Notes under the pieces: model-generated | Told to the model about the DNA's origin: nothing | The model's input: the letters and a program-made list of their open reading frames with translations, nothing else | The model's database searches: none | Translations under genes and position numbers: made by a program | In this document: positions 5,782 to 8,067 of the stretch, one piece after another | Layout: each line of letters begins with the position of its first letter | How positions within the stretch are numbered: position 1 is the first letter of the stretch | Assembly: GCA_015711875.1 (NCBI GenBank) | Contig: JACVJG010000102.1 | Location: 1 to 8,067, forward strand | Direction of reading: 5' to 3' | Length of the DNA stretch: 8,067 nt | Source: Candidatus Solincola jinzensis | GTDB lineage: Bacteria > Actinomycetota > Geothermincolia > Geothermincolales > RBG-13-55-18

Positions 5782-5843
5782 GGACAAGGTCAAATCCTCG
5801 CGTTTATGGCACGGTGTCGCTTTCGAGTCTCGGCGGCCTTCTG

Positions 5844-5871
5844 AAAAACCATTGATACGGAAGCGAAATGG
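5844..5871 (-). terminator. Intrinsic terminator candidate for the opp operon
   Basis: Read on the minus strand, CCATT (5871-5867) and AATGG (5853-5849) form a 5-bp stem with a 13-base loop, directly followed by five Ts (5848-5844). It starts about 25 bases after the oppF stop. The stem is short and AT-containing, but it is the only stem-plus-T-tract in this gap and is correctly placed and oriented. Confidence 0.42.
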
Positions 5872-5896
5872 CTGGGGGGCATGCACACCTATATTC

Positions 5897-6877
5897 TCAG
5901 GAATTCTCCGGGAAATGGCAGGCGACGCGGTGGCCGGGAGCCTTTTCCTCCAGGGGCGGCTCCGTTTCCACGCATATTTCCTGTACTTTCCAGCATCGGG
6001 TGTGGAACCTGCATCCGCTGGGAGGGTCGATAGGGCTGGGCACGTCTCCCTCCAGGATAATGCGTTTCCTCTCCCTCTCCTTGGCGGGGTCGGGAAGAGG
6101 CACTGCGGACATCAGGGCCACGGTATAAGGGTGCCGGGGATTATTGTATAGGTCGTCGTGGTAGGCCCGTTCCACAACCTTCCCCAGGTACATCACCGCC
6201 ACCTCGTCGCTTATGTGCCGCACCACGGAGAGATCGTGGGCGATGAAGATATAGGTGAGGTGGAAGCGCTCCTGCAGTTCCTTGAGTAGGTTCAACACCT
6301 GCGCCTGTATGGAGACGTCCAGGGCGGATACCGGCTCGTCGCAGATGATCAGTTTCGGGTTAAGGGCCAGGGCGCGCGCCACCCCGATGCGCTGCCTCTG
6401 CCCTCCCGAGAACTCGTGGGGGTAGCGCGTGAAATGCTCGGGCTGAAGCCCAACCAGGGTGAGGAGCTCGACCGCCCGCCTCCTCCTCTCCTGTTTGCTC
6501 CCCTCTTTGTGGATAGCCAGGGGCTCCATGATAATGGACCCCACGCTCATGCGCGGGTTAAGGGAGGCGTAGGGGTCCTGGAAGATGATCTGCATGGAGC
6601 GTCGCACCTGCTGCATGTCACGCCGCTTGAGCTTGAGGATGTCCGTCCCTTCGAAGATGACCTCCCCCTGGTCCGCTTTGACGAGGCGCAGCATCAGCCT
6701 CGCCAGGGTGGACTTGCCGCACCCCGATTCCCCCACCAGCCCCAGGGTCTTCCCCTCCTCCACGTCCAGGCTCACCCCGTCCACCGCCTTGACCGTGCCC
6801 CCCAGGCGCGAGAGGATAAGGCCTTTCCCCACCGGGAAGTGCTTCACCAGGCCGCGGGCCTCCACCAGCGCCGCCAT
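5897..6877 (-). CDS. oppF: Oligopeptide/dipeptide ABC transporter ATP-binding protein OppF
   Basis: This 326-residue peripheral membrane ATPase would energise peptide uptake together with OppD under the OppB/OppC permease. Visible ABC motifs are Walker [10 protein letters not shown] (49-57), Q-loop Q100 in [10 protein letters not shown], signature FSGGQRQR (156-163), Walker B LIICDE (176-181, catalytic E181) and H-loop H214 in IAHD. The Opp/Dpp C-terminal extension follows, with [10 protein letters not shown] (246-255) and cysteines C289, C295, C302 and C320, spaced x5, x6, x17; in related DppD/OppD structures such cysteines hold a [4Fe-4S] cluster. The open frame continues upstream to 7363, but that part is a shadow of oppD. 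ATG 6877 is chosen for the AGGAGGTG 8 bases upstream and the TGATG overlap with the oppD stop, which implies translational coupling. Assignment to OppF over DppF is by gene order and general resemblance, so the substrate (peptides, possibly nickel or sugars) is not certain. Confidence 0.93.
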   Translation of the reverse strand: MAALVEARGLVKHFPVGKGLILSRLGGTVKAVDGVSLDVEEGKTLGLVGESGCGKSTLARLMLRLVKADQGEVIFEGTDILKLKRRDMQQVRRSMQIIFQDPYASLNPRMSVGSIIMEPLAIHKEGSKQERRRRAVELLTLVGLQPEHFTRYPHEFSGGQRQRIGVARALALNPKLIICDEPVSALDVSIQAQVLNLLKELQERFHLTYIFIAHDLSVVRHISDEVAVMYLGKVVERAYHDDLYNNPRHPYTVALMSAVPLPDPAKERERKRIILEGDVPSPIDPPSGCRFHTRCWKVQEICVETEPPLEEKAPGHRVACHFPENS

Positions 6878-7890
6878 CAGGCCTTCACCTCCTGGCCGCG
6901 CTTCTCGAAATCCGTGGCGAAATGGCAGGCGGAGAGGTGGCCGGGTTCCGCTTCCTTGAGCTGTGGCTCCTCCTGGAAGCATATCTCTTCCGCGAAAGGG
7001 CAGCGCGGGGAGAAACTGCACCCAGGCGGCAGGTTGATGAGCGAAGGCGGCGACCCGCCGATGGTGAGCAGGCGGTCTTTCTTCTCGTCCAGGCGCGGCA
7101 CCGAGCGCATGAGGCTCCAGGCGTAAGGGTGCCGGGAGTTGTAATAGACGCTGTCGATATCCGCGTATTCCACCACTTTCCCCGCGTACATCACCAGTAC
7201 CGTCTCGGCCACCCCCGCCACCACCCCCAGGTCGTGGGTGATGAGCATCACCGCCAGCCCGATCTCCTGACGCAGTCTCCCTATAAGCTCCATGATCTGG
7301 GCCTGGATGGTGACGTCCAGGGCCGTGGAGGGCTCGTCGGCGATGAGCAGCTTGGGCTCGCACGAGAGGGCCATGGCGATCATGGCCCGCTGGCGCATGC
7401 CGCCGGAGAACTCATGGGGATACATGCCGTAACGCCTCTCGGCCTGGGGTATCTCCACCATCTTCAAGAGTTCTATGGCCCTCCGCTTGGCCTCCCTGCG
7501 GGAGAGGCCGAGGTGGACCTGGATGGCCTCTCTGATCTGGCTTCCTATGGTAAAAACGGGGTTCAATGAGGTCATGGGGTCCTGGAATATCATACCAATA
7601 TTGTTCCCCCTTACCTGGCGTATCTCCTTATCGCTCATCTTGAGGAGATCCCGTCCCTCGAAGACGATCTCGCCTTCCTCTATGCGCCCGGGAGGGTTCG
7701 GGACCAGGTTCATCACCGAGAGAGCCGTGACCGTCTTGCCGCACCCCGATTCCCCCACCACCGCCAGAGCCTCTCCCCTGGCGAGGGTGAAGGAGACGCC
7801 GTCCACCGCTTTTACCACTCCCTCCTGGGTGTGAAACCATGTCCTGAGGTTTTTTACCTCCAGGAGCGTTTCCCTGCCGTTGCCGGTCAT
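6877..7890 (-). CDS. oppD: Oligopeptide/dipeptide ABC transporter ATP-binding protein OppD
   Basis: This 337-residue protein is the first of two ATPases of a peptide importer. Its motifs are Walker A GESGCGKT (46-53), Q-loop Q103 in [10 protein letters not shown], signature FSGGMRQR (161-168), Walker B LLIADE (181-186, catalytic E186) and H-loop H219 in [19 protein letters not shown] is the typical OppD/DppD form, against FSGGQRQR in OppF. The C-terminal extension has RHPYAWSL (253-260) and cysteines C291, C297, C304 and C322 with the same spacing as in OppF, suggesting a [4Fe-4S] site in both. The start at 7890 is supported by AAAGGGGAG (7908-7900), 9 bases upstream; the oppC stop ends 2 bases before it. 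Its own stop overlaps the oppF start by one base. The length is normal and no key residue is missing. Confidence 0.93.
   Translation of the reverse strand: MTGNGRETLLEVKNLRTWFHTQEGVVKAVDGVSFTLARGEALAVVGESGCGKTVTALSVMNLVPNPPGRIEEGEIVFEGRDLLKMSDKEIRQVRGNNIGMIFQDPMTSLNPVFTIGSQIREAIQVHLGLSRREAKRRAIELLKMVEIPQAERRYGMYPHEFSGGMRQRAMIAMALSCEPKLLIADEPSTALDVTIQAQIMELIGRLRQEIGLAVMLITHDLGVVAGVAETVLVMYAGKVVEYADIDSVYYNSRHPYAWSLMRSVPRLDEKKDRLLTIGGSPPSLINLPPGCSFSPRCPFAEEICFQEEPQLKEAEPGHLSACHFATDFEKRGQEVKA
6886..6893 (-). promoter_or_regulatory. Shine-Dalgarno site that fixes the oppF start
   Basis: AGGAGGTG on the minus strand, inside the last codons of oppD, is a near-perfect anti-16S match and lies 8 bases before ATG 6877. 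It decides the start against longer in-frame alternatives and shows that oppF has its own strong initiation signal as well as the stop/start overlap. Confidence 0.7.
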
Positions 7891-7892
7891 CT

Positions 7893-8067
7893 CTACACGC
7901 TCCCCTTTAACCTCGGGTCCAGGGCGTCGCGAAGGCCGTCACCCAGGAGGATAAAAGCCAGCACGCTCACCACGATGGCCGTCCCGGGGATGAACATCAT
8001 CCAGGGATCGGTGGTATAAAAGGGCAGGTACTGGGCCAGCATGTTGCCCCAGCTCGGGGTGGGGAGC
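7893..8067 (-). CDS. oppC: ABC transporter permease OppC/DppC, C-terminal fragment (runs off the window)
   Basis: Reading the minus strand from 8066 gives 57 residues ending at TAG 7895-7893. They match the C-terminus of OppC/DppC-type permeases: PTPSWGNML (2-10), a hydrophobic last membrane helix with PGTAIVVSVLAFILLGD (27-43), and the hallmark GDGLRDALDPRL (42-53). The protein would form half of the transmembrane channel with OppB. The 5' part lies beyond the right edge, so this is a window truncation and not a broken gene. The stop is 2 bases before the oppD start, confirming the order oppC-oppD-oppF in one operon. In place of the more usual WW-PP ahead of the last helix, this copy has WMMFIPG. 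Confidence 0.92.
   Translation of the reverse strand, partial: LPTPSWGNMLAQYLPFYTTDPWMMFIPGTAIVVSVLAFILLGDGLRDALDPRLKGSV

Noticed and set aside
5905..6960. Repeated block GAAATGGCAGGCG near 5913 and 6920
   Set aside because: The similarity is in the conserved C-termini (ACHF) of the paralogous OppF and OppD genes, not a mobile repeat.
6878..7363. Upstream extension of the oppF open frame to 488 codons
   Set aside because: The extra part is the shifted frame of oppD. The ABC domain begins at ATG 6877, which has a near-perfect Shine-Dalgarno site.
6416..7569. Plus-strand open frames at 6416-7126 and 6922-7569
   Set aside because: Both are antisense to oppF and oppD, His/Arg/Gly-rich and without motifs.
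1..8067. CRISPR array, insertion sequence or phage element
   Set aside because: No regularly spaced repeats, transposase-like frames or terminal inverted repeats were seen.

Overview
The window is GC-rich bacterial DNA. It carries four well-supported complete genes on the left and centre, plus the 3' end of an ABC-transporter operon on the right. Purine-rich Shine-Dalgarno sites, short intergenic gaps and stop/start overlaps are all bacterial. An ADP-forming acyl-CoA synthetase alpha subunit, a Memo (AmrB) protein with an N-terminal extension, and Opp-type ATPases with cysteine-rich tails suggest a peptide-using, possibly anaerobic or fermentative, environmental lineage. A deep Actinomycetota or Chloroflexota-like group would fit, but this is inference and nothing here fixes the taxon.

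Layout, plus strand: 1-386 has no convincing gene but contains a CRP-like palindrome at 122-137. An ADP-forming acetate-CoA ligase alpha-type subunit (387-1805) stands without its ATP-grasp beta partner. After a 228-base spacer with a 9-bp inverted repeat, a small HEAT-repeat protein (2034-2306) lies 16 bases ahead of a Memo/AmrB protein (2323-3555), probably as one transcript. A 547-base gap (3556-4102) is rich in inverted repeats and holds two candidate promoters, the nearer with a dyad between its -35 and -10. It leads into an MFS efflux-type transporter (4103-5380). A second gap (5381-5896) contains an extended -10 promoter and a strong Shine-Dalgarno site ahead of an 83-codon ORF of doubtful coding quality (5530-5781).

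Layout, minus strand (read right to left): the C-terminal 57 residues of an OppC-type permease (8067-7893), oppD (7890-6877) and oppF (6877-5897). The spacing is 2 bases between oppC and oppD and a 1-base stop/start overlap between oppD and oppF. A short stem followed by a T-tract sits just past oppF. Permease oppB and binding protein oppA are expected beyond the right edge.

Functional reading: Opp would import oligopeptides. ADP-forming acyl-CoA synthetases of this family commonly make ATP from acyl-CoAs produced by amino-acid or sugar fermentation, so both ends fit a peptide-catabolic lifestyle, although they are not adjacent or co-transcribed. The Memo protein belongs to the poorly understood AmmeMemoRadiSam set, and its usual partners AMMECR1 and the radical SAM protein are not in the window. 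No mobile element, CRISPR array, tRNA or rRNA was seen. The points most worth following are the Memo protein with its N-terminal winged-helix/PqqD-like extension and HEAT neighbour, and the promoter-driven small ORF at 5530-5781. Neither is clear proof of a new system.
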